Shown: positions 26,151 through 34,892, counted from the stretch's first letter. The stretch: 64,000 bases of DNA from Clostridia bacterium (GCA_017462035.1 JAFTRY010000034.1:20462-84461); one strand, 5' to 3'. A program made the numbers and translations. The notes: a model not told the origin generated them from the sequence alone.

Positions 26151-29100
26151 TTATTCCGTGCGAAGTGCCTCTACCGGATCTTTCTTGGAGGCAACACCCG
26201 AGGGGATCAGACCTGCTACGAAGGTGAGGAGCATGCTGATTCCCACCAGAATCAGTGCCGCGATCCAGGGCAGGGAAGCACGCACGCCTACAATGCCCGA
26301 AAGGGCGTGAATGATGGCGTTGATCGGTAGGCACAGCAGTACCGTCACGATAATACCGATCAGACCCGCGGCAAAGCCAACAATAAGGGTTTCCGCGTTG
26401 AATACACGGGATATATCCTTCTTGGACGCACCGATGGAACGGAGAATACCGATCTCCTTGGTTCGTTCCAGTACGGAGATATACGTAATAATTCCAATCA
26501 TAATAGAGGATACTACCAACGAGATGGACACAAAGGCAATGAGGACGTAGGAGATCACGTCGATAATGGTAGAAACGGAAGACATCATGACACCTACCAG
26601 ATCGGTGTACTGTAGCTTTTTCACTTCCTCCGCGCCGTCGTTGTATTCGCGTATAAATGCCTCGATGACCTCTTTGGATTCAAAGTCCTTTGCGTAGAAA
26701 TTGATCGAAGCGGGGGAGGCTTTTTCCGCGTCACCTAGCTGCTTGAGCATGGAATCATAGGTCGCATCCTTGTCGGGAACCATCTCGTACAACGTGCTCT
26801 CAAACTCGGCGAACAGCTCGTCATCCATTTGAGTGAGCAAAAGGGAGAGACTCTTTTCGTTGATGGTCCAGTTTACCATGTTCTCATTCATCTCGGCATA
26901 CAATCCGGTCATGTAATCGACGGAGCAAAGCTCCTTCAATCCCTTGATGGCGGGGATCTGATCGTTTGGATCCGTGTCCGGCATGCCGTTGATCAGAAGC
27001 ATTACCTGAGTCTCGGACATGAGGGGGAGCAGATCAACCAAATTGTCCTTGGTGAAATCTACGCTGGAAAGTCCGTCCGGAACCGATTTTATAGCGGAGA
27101 ACAGACCCATGAGCTGCAATCCGCCGGTGGGATCATTTTCCAGGGCGTTTGCTAACATTCCACGGATCTTTTCCGCTTGTTCCTGATTTTCCATGGTGCC
27201 AACAAACATAGCGACGGTGTCGCCATTTACGTGAAGCAGATCCTGGTAGTCGGGGTTTTCAAGGATCATTGCGGTCATGACACCGTAAAATCTTTGCATA
27301 TTGGTGGTGCCGACACGGTCAATGAGATCATTGATATTCTCTCTCGTATAGGGGATCCGCTCAAAGGTAGCTCCGTTCAGAACGCTGTGGTTCGGGGTTT
27401 TCTTCTGTTGATTGATAATTTCACTCTTGGTATTCTGCTCTAAAATCAAGTCGGTGAGGGCTTTCGTATAGCCCAGTGCTCCCGAAATAGAGGTGGCGGT
27501 GGCACCCGAGCGAGGACGAACGATGCCGGAAATTACAAGCTCTGTGCCGTGCTCGGTAACAAAGCTTTCCTGATCAAAGCCGACCTCTCTTATATCGTAC
27601 CATTTGGGATAGGAAACGCCGTCCACTGTATAGGTCGCTCCGGTTTTGGCGTAAAAGTCCGAGGTATTCAGCAGACGGAATTTCATGCCGATAAAATCGT
27701 CCAGGGAATAGGGATCCATGGGGGTGGTGTCGTATTCTCCTTCCGTCATCAGCGCGGTCATAATTTCTTCCAATTCACCTTGATCGAGAACACCGAGCAT
27801 ATACAGCGTCATTTTGCTAATCTGATTGTCCTTGCTGACCACCAGAACCACCTCGTTGGCAGAGGTAGGCCAATGGCTGTTTTCTCCCACCAGCTCATAT
27901 TGCTGGTCCAGAAGCTCCTGATTGTTGATCATCTCGGACAAAATGCTCATTCCCGGCATACTTCCCATGCTGCTCATGGAATCCATCATCTCGCCCACAC
28001 CCGAGAACATGTCACCCATGTTTTCAAATATGGTAGTGGGACTGACCTGAGTTTTTCCGTCCTCAGTAAATACCTGTAGCTCAAAATCATATGTGTACTG
28101 CACGTCGCTGACCGACTCGGAAATTTTCAAAAAGTTTTCATCCAAATAAACCTTGAAGGATTCCAGATCGTTTTCAACGGTTGCCGACATGGCGGACATC
28201 ATCGTGCCAAGAGAGTCATCCACATAGATTTTATTGGGATCGGTATTTGCCTCTTTTTGCTCGGATACCTCGGTCATTGCCGACAGCATAGCCGTATAAT
28301 CGGTAGTAGTCTTGGAAATGGTAAGCGGGTAGGTGGAAAGAGTGTCCTCTTGAACCTGATCGATATAGCCTTGAATACCGTTGGAAAGGGCGAGGATCAG
28401 AGCAATACCGATAATACCGATGCTTCCCGCGAAAGAGGTGAGAATGGTTCGCCCCTTCTTGGTCATCAGGTTATTCAGAGAGAGCCCCAACGCAGTGGCG
28501 AAAGACATGGAGGTCTTTTTCTGAGCCTTCTTGGCGGCTTTTTTGCCGGCTGCCTTTCGCGCCCCTTCCTTTCGGCGGTTGATCTCCGCTTGACGCGCGC
28601 ACAATTCTTGATACTCCGCTTTCTCCACAGGATTGGAGTCATCTACCACCTGTCCATCTCTGAGACGAATGATACGGGTAGAGTAAGCTTCGGCAAGCTC
28701 GGGATTGTGCGTGACCATAATTACAAGCCGATTTTTCGCCACCTCTTTCAGCAGATCCATGATCTGTTCGCTGGTCTGGGTGTCCAGAGCACCGGTGGGC
28801 TCGTCAGCCAAAAGAATATCGGGATCGTTGACCAGTGCCCTGGCAATGGCAACTCTCTGCATCTGACCGCCGGACATCTGGTTGGGGCGCTTGTGCAGCT
28901 GATCGGCAAGTCCTACCTTAGTCAACGCGGCGATGGCTTTGGCGCGCCGCTCTGATTTGGAAACACCGGACAGAGTAAGAGCAAGCTCTACGTTGGCGAG
29001 AACAGATTGGTGGGGAATCAGATTGTAGCTTTGGAAAACGAAGCCGATGGAGTGGTTTCGATAGGTGTCCCAGTCTCCGTCCTTGAATTCCTTGGTGGAT

Positions 29101-29300
29101 TTTCCGTTGATCATCAAATCACCGCTGGTATAACGGTCCAAACCGCCTACAATATTCAGCATGGTGGTCTTTCCGCAGCCGGAGGCTCCTAAGATCGAGA
29201 CAAATTCGCTTTCTCGGAAGCGTAGGCTGACGTCATTCAGTGCCGTGACCTCTTGATCACCGGAGAGATATTTTTTTACAATGTGCTTTAGTTCCAGCAT
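26151..29300 (-). CDS. MacB-like ABC transporter, ATPase and permease in one chain
   Basis: A 1049-residue protein. Residues 1-235 are a LolD/MacB-type ATPase with Walker A GASGCGKTT (38-46), signature MSGGQ (142-146) and Walker B LLADEP (163-168). After a lysine-rich linker comes a first membrane segment near 287-310. An extracellular region of about 590 residues follows, and then three C-terminal FtsX-type segments. MacB itself is about 650 residues; the extra length is all in the external domain. The class works as a mechanotransmission pump or exports peptides and lipids. GAGGAG precedes ATG 29300. Confidence 0.88.
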   Translation of the reverse strand: MLELKHIVKKYLSGDQEVTALNDVSLRFRESEFVSILGASGCGKTTMLNIVGGLDRYTSGDLMINGKSTKEFKDGDWDTYRNHSIGFVFQSYNLIPHQSVLANVELALTLSGVSKSERRAKAIAALTKVGLADQLHKRPNQMSGGQMQRVAIARALVNDPDILLADEPTGALDTQTSEQIMDLLKEVAKNRLVIMVTHNPELAEAYSTRIIRLRDGQVVDDSNPVEKAEYQELCARQAEINRRKEGARKAAGKKAAKKAQKKTSMSFATALGLSLNNLMTKKGRTILTSFAGSIGIIGIALILALSNGIQGYIDQVQEDTLSTYPLTISKTTTDYTAMLSAMTEVSEQKEANTDPNKIYVDDSLGTMMSAMSATVENDLESFKVYLDENFLKISESVSDVQYTYDFELQVFTEDGKTQVSPTTIFENMGDMFSGVGEMMDSMSSMGSMPGMSILSEMINNQELLDQQYELVGENSHWPTSANEVVLVVSKDNQISKMTLYMLGVLDQGELEEIMTALMTEGEYDTTPMDPYSLDDFIGMKFRLLNTSDFYAKTGATYTVDGVSYPKWYDIREVGFDQESFVTEHGTELVISGIVRPRSGATATSISGALGYTKALTDLILEQNTKSEIINQQKKTPNHSVLNGATFERIPYTRENINDLIDRVGTTNMQRFYGVMTAMILENPDYQDLLHVNGDTVAMFVGTMENQEQAEKIRGMLANALENDPTGGLQLMGLFSAIKSVPDGLSSVDFTKDNLVDLLPLMSETQVMLLINGMPDTDPNDQIPAIKGLKELCSVDYMTGLYAEMNENMVNWTINEKSLSLLLTQMDDELFAEFESTLYEMVPDKDATYDSMLKQLGDAEKASPASINFYAKDFESKEVIEAFIREYNDGAEEVKKLQYTDLVGVMMSSVSTIIDVISYVLIAFVSISLVVSSIMIGIITYISVLERTKEIGILRSIGASKKDISRVFNAETLIVGFAAGLIGIIVTVLLCLPINAIIHALSGIVGVRASLPWIAALILVGISMLLTFVAGLIPSGVASKKDPVEALRTE

Positions 29301-29338
29301 GGTACTCTCCTCAATGGTTTACAGTAGAATCTTTGTGA

Positions 29339-29418
29339 ATATTATCATATCACAATTTTTTTAACAAGGAATTTCATTTTCCGCAAAATTGTGTGAATCT
29401 TTTACCGATTTTGTGAAT
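29339..29418 (-). promoter_or_regulatory. Candidate promoter and direct-repeat operator of the ABC gene
   Basis: Leftward TTGTTA (29367-29362), 17 nt, TAATAT (29344-29339). Copies of ATTCACA lie at 29412-29418 and 29392-29398, 20 bp apart upstream of the -35. A third at 29334-29340 overlaps the -10. The spacing fits a response-regulator or repressor site, but this is inferred. Confidence 0.4.
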
Positions 29419-29489
29419 GTTGCGTGAAGGTAATTACAAAAGAATGAACAGCCGGGCACCCGAACCTGTCTTGCCCAAGCGCGAAAGGA

Positions 29490-30167
29490 CTAAAAAATTT
29501 GTTTCTCATATTCGTCCGTTACCGGAAGGCAATCGGTTCCCGAAACAATATAATGATTGATCAGATCTACCCCTGCCTCACTCAGTGCCTGGCGGATCCG
29601 TTTGGTAGCTTTCATGTCGTGATCCGAGGGTAGAAGCATGCCGTCGGGATGGTTGTGTGCCAAAACGGCAGAGGTGGCGTGGTGACAGCAAGATAACTGA
29701 ACGGCGCGTCTGATCGAAAGCTGAGAGAAGGAAGCAAGTCCCTCGCCAAGCTTTTCCGTATGGATCAAATGCCCGGAGCTTCCGAACAGGAGCAGATATA
29801 CCTCTTCCCGGGAGGAGGAAAGCAAAAGACTGACCAAATAATGGCGAAGATCCGCTTCGGTGGATAAACGGCGAACCTTTTCTGCCCGTTCACTGTATGC
29901 GGCGGCGTTGACAGCAGCGAGGGTTCTTAGGAATAGGGCAGTTTGCAGACCCACGCCCTCCACTTCGGTGAGGGCGGAAATGTCGGCATCCAGTATCCGA
30001 CGGAGCGAGCCGAACCGAGCTAACAGCCGATGGGCAATTTCGTTGGTGTTTCTGCGTGGGATGGAATAGAATAGCAACAGTTCCAAGAGCTCATGCTTTT
30101 CCAGTTGAGAGCCGGAAAGAAATTTACGTCTCAAACGGCCACGGTGCCCGTCATGTATCTGTTTCAA
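29490..30167 (-). CDS. radC: RadC family JAB/MPN domain protein
   Basis: A 225-residue RadC homologue. It has an N-terminal helix-hairpin-helix-like region (about 20-95) and a C-terminal JAB domain with a complete metal motif: His171, His173, Ser181 and Asp184 in H-N-H-P-x6-S-x-x-D. The usual Ser after H-N-H-P is Asp here. The family was once linked to DNA repair; its true activity is unsettled. Initiation is at TTG 30167 with GGAGGT five bases upstream. A promoter lies at 30201-30229. Confidence 0.9.
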   Translation of the reverse strand: MKQIHDGHRGRLRRKFLSGSQLEKHELLELLLFYSIPRRNTNEIAHRLLARFGSLRRILDADISALTEVEGVGLQTALFLRTLAAVNAAAYSERAEKVRRLSTEADLRHYLVSLLLSSSREEVYLLLFGSSGHLIHTEKLGEGLASFSQLSIRRAVQLSCCHHATSAVLAHNHPDGMLLPSDHDMKATKRIRQALSEAGVDLINHYIVSGTDCLPVTDEYEKQIF

Positions 30168-30200
30168 GGGAGACCTCCAGGGGAAATAAATGTTATATTC

Positions 30201-30229
30201 ATTTTACCATATTTTACAAATTTCGTCAA
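30201..30229 (-). promoter_or_regulatory. Sigma-A promoter of radC
   Basis: Leftward TTGACG (30229-30224), 17 nt, TAAAAT (30206-30201). Confidence 0.7.
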
Positions 30230-30337
30230 TCCTTTTTCATTTTTTTCATGAGTTGGGGGGAATTGGCGTTCATAAAGAAAAGGAGTTAGAACAAACTAAA
30301 TGTGAGCGGCAAAACCGTTTTAAAGGAGGTTGAAACT

Positions 30338-30553
30338 ATGATCATGGACCGAATCGCCTTAATTGTAACGATTATTGGCGCTTTGAACTGGGGAAGCATC
30401 GGCTTATTTCAATTTGATCTGGTTGCGTGGCTGTTTGGCGGACAAACTGCTCTGGGAAGCCGGATCGTGTATACCGTAGTTGCCCTGGCAGGTATTTGGT
30501 GTGTTTCTCTGATCTTCCGTGCCAGAGAACGATTTGAAGCTTTGGACGAGTAA
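30338..30553 (+). CDS. DUF378 small membrane protein
   Basis: A 71-residue protein with two membrane segments, recognisable as DUF378 (YuzA-like) from I-G-A-L-N-W-G-S-I-G-L-F-x-F-D-L-V-A-x-L-F-G-G and the second helix V-V-x-L-A-G-I-W. Its function is unknown. AGGAGGT is 8 nt before ATG 30338. A second ATG (30344) is an alternative, and an upstream in-frame start at 30302 has no ribosome site. Confidence 0.82.
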   Translation: MIMDRIALIVTIIGALNWGSIGLFQFDLVAWLFGGQTALGSRIVYTVVALAGIWCVSLIFRARERFEALDE

Positions 30554-30630
30554 GAGCGTACCGTTAACGATTTTCAACAATACAGCCGGGGAGTGAAATG
30601 CCGAATCCCGGTTTGCGATGTCGCGAAAAT

Positions 30631-30674
30631 AAAAAGTCCGAAGGTCGATGAGTGTTCGACCTTCGGACTTTTTT
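30631..30674. terminator. Strong bidirectional terminator between DUF378 and the HTH-GlmM gene
   Basis: AAAAAGTCCGAAGGTCGA pairs with TCGACCTTCGGACTTTTT; both ends carry A or T runs, so it serves both converging genes. Confidence 0.9.
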
Positions 30675-30691
30675 GTTATGAATCGTGAAGC

Positions 30692-32314
30692 TTATTCTAC
30701 TAAGTGTCCCTTTCGTGCGACTACGTCTGCCAGAGCATCCGCATATTCACGGCATAGCTCCTCGCTTTCGCTTTCGATCATGATACGGATCACGGGTTCA
30801 GTTCCGCTTTGACGGAGCAATACCCGTCCCCGTCCCGCAATCTTCTTCTCAATGGCTTCCGCCATACTCAAAACGTCGGCATCGTTCAGTGCCGCCGCCT
30901 TACTTCTCACCCGCAGATTCTTGGTGTACTGAGGATAGAGCATTACCGGCTCAGCCAGCTTTGCCAAAGAGAGCTTGCTGTCACAAACCTCTTCGGTGAG
31001 CATGATGGCGGTCAGCAGACCGTCACCGGTGGTGGCGTACTTTTTGATAATAATGTGTCCCGATTGCTCACCGCCCAGGCAGAAATCGTTTTTCTGCATG
31101 CATTCGTAAACAAATCGGTCTCCCACCGTGGTTTGGGCACACTTCATGCCTTCTTTTTCCAGACTTGCCACAAAGCCGCTGTTGGACATTACAGTGGCAA
31201 CAACGGTATCGCCGTTCAGCATACCGCGCTGTCTGAGGCGCTTGCCCAAGATATAAAGAATGGCATCACCGTCCACAATGTTTCCGTTTCCGTCCACTGC
31301 CAGACAGCGGTCAGCATCTCCGTCAAAGGCAAAGCCCATATCCAGGTGCTGATCCCGTACCAGATGGCAGAGAGCATCCATATGAGTAGAGCCGCAATCT
31401 CGGTTGACGTTGATGCCGTCCGGGTTGGCTCCGATTACCACGGTCTGAGCACCTAACGCCTCAAAGACCGAGCGAGCGATCATCCAGGAGGCACCATTGG
31501 CGCAATCCAGACCGATCTTCAGCTTCTTGTAGGAGTTGGAGGCAAGGGAGATCAGGTACCCTACGTAACGGTTTCTTCCGGACACATAGTCCACAATACA
31601 GCCGACTCGCTCCCGTTGTGCCAAGGGAAGATCCTCCCCGACCACACCCAACTCACGCAAGTTGCCGTCCAAATACGCCTCGATCAGAGAGGTGGTCTTG
31701 TCGTCCAGCTTTTCGCCGAATCGGTTGATTACTTTGATTCCGTTGTCGTAGAAGGGGTTGTGAGAGGCGGTAATCATAATGCCGCAATCAAACTCATCCA
31801 GACGGGTCACGTAGGACACACTGGGGGTGGTGGTAACGTGCAGCATGTAGGCATCGGCACCGGAAGCTGTAATACCTGCTACCAGGGAATATTCCAACAT
31901 ATAGCTGGAGCGTCGGGTATCCTTTCCGATGACGATACGGGGACGGTAGCCCGCCTTGCGGCATCCGGAGAGCTCGGAGGAGAAATACCAGCCGAGAAAT
32001 CGTCCCACCTTGTAAGCGTGCATGGAGGTCAAAGTCAGGTTTGCTTCGCCTCGGAAGCCGTCTGTACCAAAATATTTGTTGGAAGATCCGGTTCCGGGAG
32101 AGGGCTTTTTTAATTCGATCTTATCGTGAAGGAGCTCATCGCAAGAGACTTCAAATAAGTCACACAGGAGAAGCACCTTGTCAATTTGGGGAAGGGCTTG
32201 ATTCATTTCCCATTTAGAGACCGATTGCCGGGAAACCGAGATCTTCTCTGCCAGTTGCTCTTGGGACAGACCCGAAAGCGTACGAAGCTGTGTAATCTTT
32301 TCACCAATCGTCAT
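30692..32314 (-). CDS. glmM: XRE DNA-binding domain fused to phosphoglucosamine mutase
   Basis: A 540-residue single frame. Residues 1-62 are a full XRE helix-turn-helix (T-Q-L-R-T-L-S-G-L-S-Q-E-Q-L-A-E-K-I-S-V-S-R-Q-S-V-S-K-W-E). A short Pro-Gly-Ser linker follows. From residue 80 a complete GlmM begins with K-Y-F-G-T-D-G-F-R-G. It carries catalytic Ser184 (T-A-S-H-N-P), metal loop D-G-D-A-D-R (331-336), sugar loop G-G-E-Q-S-G-H (414-420) and phosphate loop R-Q-S-G-T-E-P (501-507). GlmM converts GlcN-6-P to GlcN-1-P for peptidoglycan. The usual GlmM start has no ATG, GTG or TTG here, so the enzyme cannot be made without the DNA-binding part. AAGGAA lies 10 nt before ATG 32314. Confidence 0.9.
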   Translation of the reverse strand: MTIGEKITQLRTLSGLSQEQLAEKISVSRQSVSKWEMNQALPQIDKVLLLCDLFEVSCDELLHDKIELKKPSPGTGSSNKYFGTDGFRGEANLTLTSMHAYKVGRFLGWYFSSELSGCRKAGYRPRIVIGKDTRRSSYMLEYSLVAGITASGADAYMLHVTTTPSVSYVTRLDEFDCGIMITASHNPFYDNGIKVINRFGEKLDDKTTSLIEAYLDGNLRELGVVGEDLPLAQRERVGCIVDYVSGRNRYVGYLISLASNSYKKLKIGLDCANGASWMIARSVFEALGAQTVVIGANPDGINVNRDCGSTHMDALCHLVRDQHLDMGFAFDGDADRCLAVDGNGNIVDGDAILYILGKRLRQRGMLNGDTVVATVMSNSGFVASLEKEGMKCAQTTVGDRFVYECMQKNDFCLGGEQSGHIIIKKYATTGDGLLTAIMLTEEVCDSKLSLAKLAEPVMLYPQYTKNLRVRSKAAALNDADVLSMAEAIEKKIAGRGRVLLRQSGTEPVIRIMIESESEELCREYADALADVVARKGHLVE

Positions 32315-32678
32315 AAAATGTCAGTTCCTTTCTGCGCAAATAGACCCGCGTGAGGGATCCTACCATTAATAATTATTACAATCATAACACAATCATGAAT
32401 GAAATTCCACCAACTTTGCTTTGATTTTTACGCAACTATTGGTTGCGACCCGAAAATCTGTTTTTATTATACCACACAATTCAAGGAAATATTACGAAAA
32501 ATATGTAAACTTTAATTGGAAAAAGCATGTGCCGAAATTGTTTTTTTACTTTATTGTGGCAGTAGAGGTTATTTTTATTGTCGGAGACCGTTGAAGAAGC
32601 GTGTTGTGAAAAAGAAAAGGGAGGTATTGTGGTTCCGAGAGCGGAGCAAACTATGAAAGAGAATCAAAGAAAAAGGGA
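32315..32678. other. Gene-poor divergent intergenic region
   Basis: This 364-bp, A/T-rich region between the leftward HTH-GlmM gene and the rightward DHHW gene holds the leftward promoter and palindrome (32431-32471), a direct repeat ACAATCAT twice 11 bp apart (about 32379-32397), and a possible 17-codon reading frame at 32629-32682. Nothing else is recognisable. Confidence 0.5.
32431..32471 (-). promoter_or_regulatory. Extended -10 promoter and palindrome of the HTH-GlmM gene
   Basis: Leftward TGG-TATAAT (TATAAT at 32471-32466) is an extended -10 without a good -35. About 12 to 28 nt downstream of the expected start lies CGCAAC-N5-GTTGCG (32431-32447), a perfect inverted repeat of the kind XRE proteins bind. 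Autorepression is inferred. Confidence 0.45.
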
Positions 32679-32682
32679 ATGA
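32629..32682 (+). CDS. Possible 17-residue leader cistron before the DHHW gene
   Basis: GTG 32629 stands four bases after GGAGG, and the frame runs 17 codons to a TGA that overlaps the next ATG as ATGA. The peptide is charged and resembles nothing. It might couple translation of the DHHW gene, whose own ribosome site is poor. Confidence 0.25.
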   Translation: MVPRAEQTMKENQRKRE

Positions 32683-33824
32683 AGAGAGAATGTATGAAAA
32701 TGAAAGTTTTTTGGGATCGGATCTTGGCGGCGTATTTGGCTGTGCTGATTTTCCTTGGGGGAACGGCACTGTTGCTTGGTAAACAAAGTGCTTTCTCTGC
32801 TCGCGAAAACCGAGCACTGAGCCGTTGGCAGTCTCTTCGCGCGGAAGAGGTGTGGCAGGGAGGCTTTATTCAATCTCTGTCACGGATTTGCTCCGATCAG
32901 TTCCCTCTTCGAGAGAGCCTCGTGGCTCTGCGCGCCAATATCGAGCGATTGCTTGGAAAGGGAGAGCACCATGGGGTCTTGTGGGGAAAGGACGGCTACT
33001 TGATTCCGAGAGATGAATATTCTGACATTTCCGTGTTGAAGGAAAATGTTGCCGCTCTGTCGACTCTTTGCGACAATGGCGCCGTCCCGGCTGAGGTATG
33101 GATCCTTCCGCGCAGTGTCGACGTAATGAACGATAAGCTTCCCGATCTCTATGAGCAGCCCGACTTGGAACGGTTAATGTCGATCTTGGGCGCTTTTTCC
33201 CCCTCGTATGAAAGGCTGACGCGAGTTCTGCGAACGCGGGCTGCCGAGGGAGAGCAGGTTTGGTACCGTACCGACCACCATTTTACTACGGCAGGGGCAT
33301 ATGAGACTTACCGAGTGTTGGTACAAACTCTGGGGATCGATCCCATGCCATGCTCCTACTTTACCGAGGAAACCGTTAGTGACACCTTCTTGGGAAGCTC
33401 CTATTCCGCGGTGGGAGGAGTGGCGGAGCAAGCTGACCACGTCATCCTCTATCGATATGAAAATGATGACCGCTTTCAAATAGAGGTCGGTAAAACAAAA
33501 ACGGTCGTAAAAGGATTTTACGACCGCTCTAAACTGAACAATAAGGATCAATATGAAATTTTTCTCGGCGGGAATCACGATTTTGTGCGGGTTACCGATC
33601 CTACCCAAGAGGAGCACCCCCGTTATCTTCTGGTGAAGGATAGCTTTGCCAATTGTCTGATTCCCTTTTTGGCAATTCACGCGGATTTGGACGTGGTGGA
33701 TCTTCGGTATACCTCCTTGCCTCTATCCGCTTATACGGAAGCGGAGGAATACGACGGGATACTCGTGGTGGCGGGACTGGATACCTTGGCTACGGATCCG
33801 TCCTTTCGGAGAGTGTCTCCGTAG
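32679..33824 (+). CDS. DHHW-family protein
   Basis: A 381-residue protein with an N-terminal membrane segment (signal anchor) and the DHHW family core: E-N-R-A-L-S at about 43, a W-G-K-D-G-Y-L block, and Y-R-T-D-H-H-F-T-T-A-G-A-Y near residue 190, where Phe replaces the name-giving Trp. The fold is related to the SGNH/AlgX-like proteins that act in O-acetylation of surface polymers, usually next to an MBOAT acyltransferase. None is adjacent here. The start is uncertain (32679, 32694 or 32700). Its 3' end overlaps nnrD on the other strand by 35 nt. Confidence 0.75.
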   Translation: MKRECMKMKVFWDRILAAYLAVLIFLGGTALLLGKQSAFSARENRALSRWQSLRAEEVWQGGFIQSLSRICSDQFPLRESLVALRANIERLLGKGEHHGVLWGKDGYLIPRDEYSDISVLKENVAALSTLCDNGAVPAEVWILPRSVDVMNDKLPDLYEQPDLERLMSILGAFSPSYERLTRVLRTRAAEGEQVWYRTDHHFTTAGAYETYRVLVQTLGIDPMPCSYFTEETVSDTFLGSSYSAVGGVAEQADHVILYRYENDDRFQIEVGKTKTVVKGFYDRSKLNNKDQYEIFLGGNHDFVRVTDPTQEEHPRYLLVKDSFANCLIPFLAIHADLDVVDLRYTSLPLSAYTEAEEYDGILVVAGLDTLATDPSFRRVSP

Positions 33825-34710
33825 AATCCGACAGGAAACTCTCTGCCTGTTTTAATACCTTTGGAAGAGCATCCAGAAGGTCTCTCGCCATGACGGCATA
33901 CTCGCTCAGAGCTTGAGCGGCATGATCGCCGCATAGTCCGTGAAGATAAACTCCCAGAGCGGTATAGCTGAGAGGATCGGGACAACTGCTTCCAAGCTGT
34001 GCGAACAGTCCGCCCAAAAGACCGGCAAGGATATCTCCCGCGCCGCCGGTAGCCATGCCGCTGTTGCCTGTTGGATTGAGATAGAGCCGGGGTCCCCCGT
34101 CACTGACCACGGTATGGTGATCCTTCAGAACGCAGATCACACCGTGCTGTTTTGCGAATTCGTAAGCGGTCCTCTTTGGATGCTCCAAAATTTTCTCTAC
34201 GCTTTTCCCGCATAAGCGGGACATTTCAGCGGCGTGAGGAGTCAGGATGGCTCCCTGCGTTCTACCCAAAAGAGAGGGATTGAGAGCGAGGAGATTCAGC
34301 GCATCCGCGTCCAATATGGTTGGCTTTTTCGGGGCGCGCAGAATCTCTGCCAAAATGGTGCGGGAAACCGTATTGACACCCAGACCGCAACCAACCACCC
34401 ATACATCCGCCCATTGAAGAGCGAGACGGAACTCTTCCATATTGGGAGATGCTTCATTATACTCTGTGACAATTGCCTCGGGAATCAAGGTTTGAAGAAT
34501 GGCTCGGTTTTCCTGTATTGTGTAGATTCGCACGAGTCCGGCTCCCATTCGGTAGGCGGCTTTTGCGGCAAAATAAGCGGCACCGGACATCCCGGATGAG
34601 CCGCATACGCAAAGCACACGGCCAAAGGTTCCCTTGTGGGAACGGGCAGGTCGGAGCGGAAGCAGAGTGAGGTCACGCATGGTATAAGAAAAAACGGAAT
34701 AGTCTGACAT
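33790..34710 (-). CDS. nnrD: ADP-dependent NAD(P)H-hydrate dehydratase
   Basis: A 306-residue ribokinase-fold enzyme that repairs damaged, hydrated NAD(P)H using ADP. Family marks are K-G-x-x-G-R-V-L-x-x-x-G-S, V-x-G-C-G-L-G, L-D-A-D-A-L-N-L-L, L-T-P-H-x-x-E and the catalytic N-S-G-M-A-T-G-G-A-G-D-x-L-A-G. The epimerase domain NnrE, often fused at the N-terminus, is absent here and would have to lie elsewhere. GGAGG six bases before ATG 34710 sets the start; an in-frame codon at 34728 is less likely. Confidence 0.92.
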   Translation of the reverse strand: MSDYSVFSYTMRDLTLLPLRPARSHKGTFGRVLCVCGSSGMSGAAYFAAKAAYRMGAGLVRIYTIQENRAILQTLIPEAIVTEYNEASPNMEEFRLALQWADVWVVGCGLGVNTVSRTILAEILRAPKKPTILDADALNLLALNPSLLGRTQGAILTPHAAEMSRLCGKSVEKILEHPKRTAYEFAKQHGVICVLKDHHTVVSDGGPRLYLNPTGNSGMATGGAGDILAGLLGGLFAQLGSSCPDPLSYTALGVYLHGLCGDHAAQALSEYAVMARDLLDALPKVLKQAESFLSDSTETLSERTDP

Positions 34711-34775
34711 GGCAGTCCTCCTGTTCATCTGAAATGAGAGATCGAGGTGGGTGAGAAGCCATCAAGATTAGGTTT

Positions 34776-34804
34776 ATTCTAACATATATTGCAAGGAAAG
34801 TAAA
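34776..34804 (-). promoter_or_regulatory. Candidate sigma-A promoter of nnrD
   Basis: Leftward TTTACT (34804-34799), 17 nt, TAGAAT (34781-34776). Confidence 0.55.
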
Positions 34805-34863
34805 GAAAAAATTCCTCAAAAAGCTGAAAAAAGAGAAATTCCCAACAATATTCAAAAAAACTC

Positions 34864-34892
34864 TTGACAAGCGAAGAAAAATCTATTATAAT
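34864..34892 (+). promoter_or_regulatory. Consensus sigma-A promoter of DUF177-rpmF
   Basis: TTGACA at 34864-34869, 17-bp spacer, TATAAT at 34887-34892. Confidence 0.88.
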
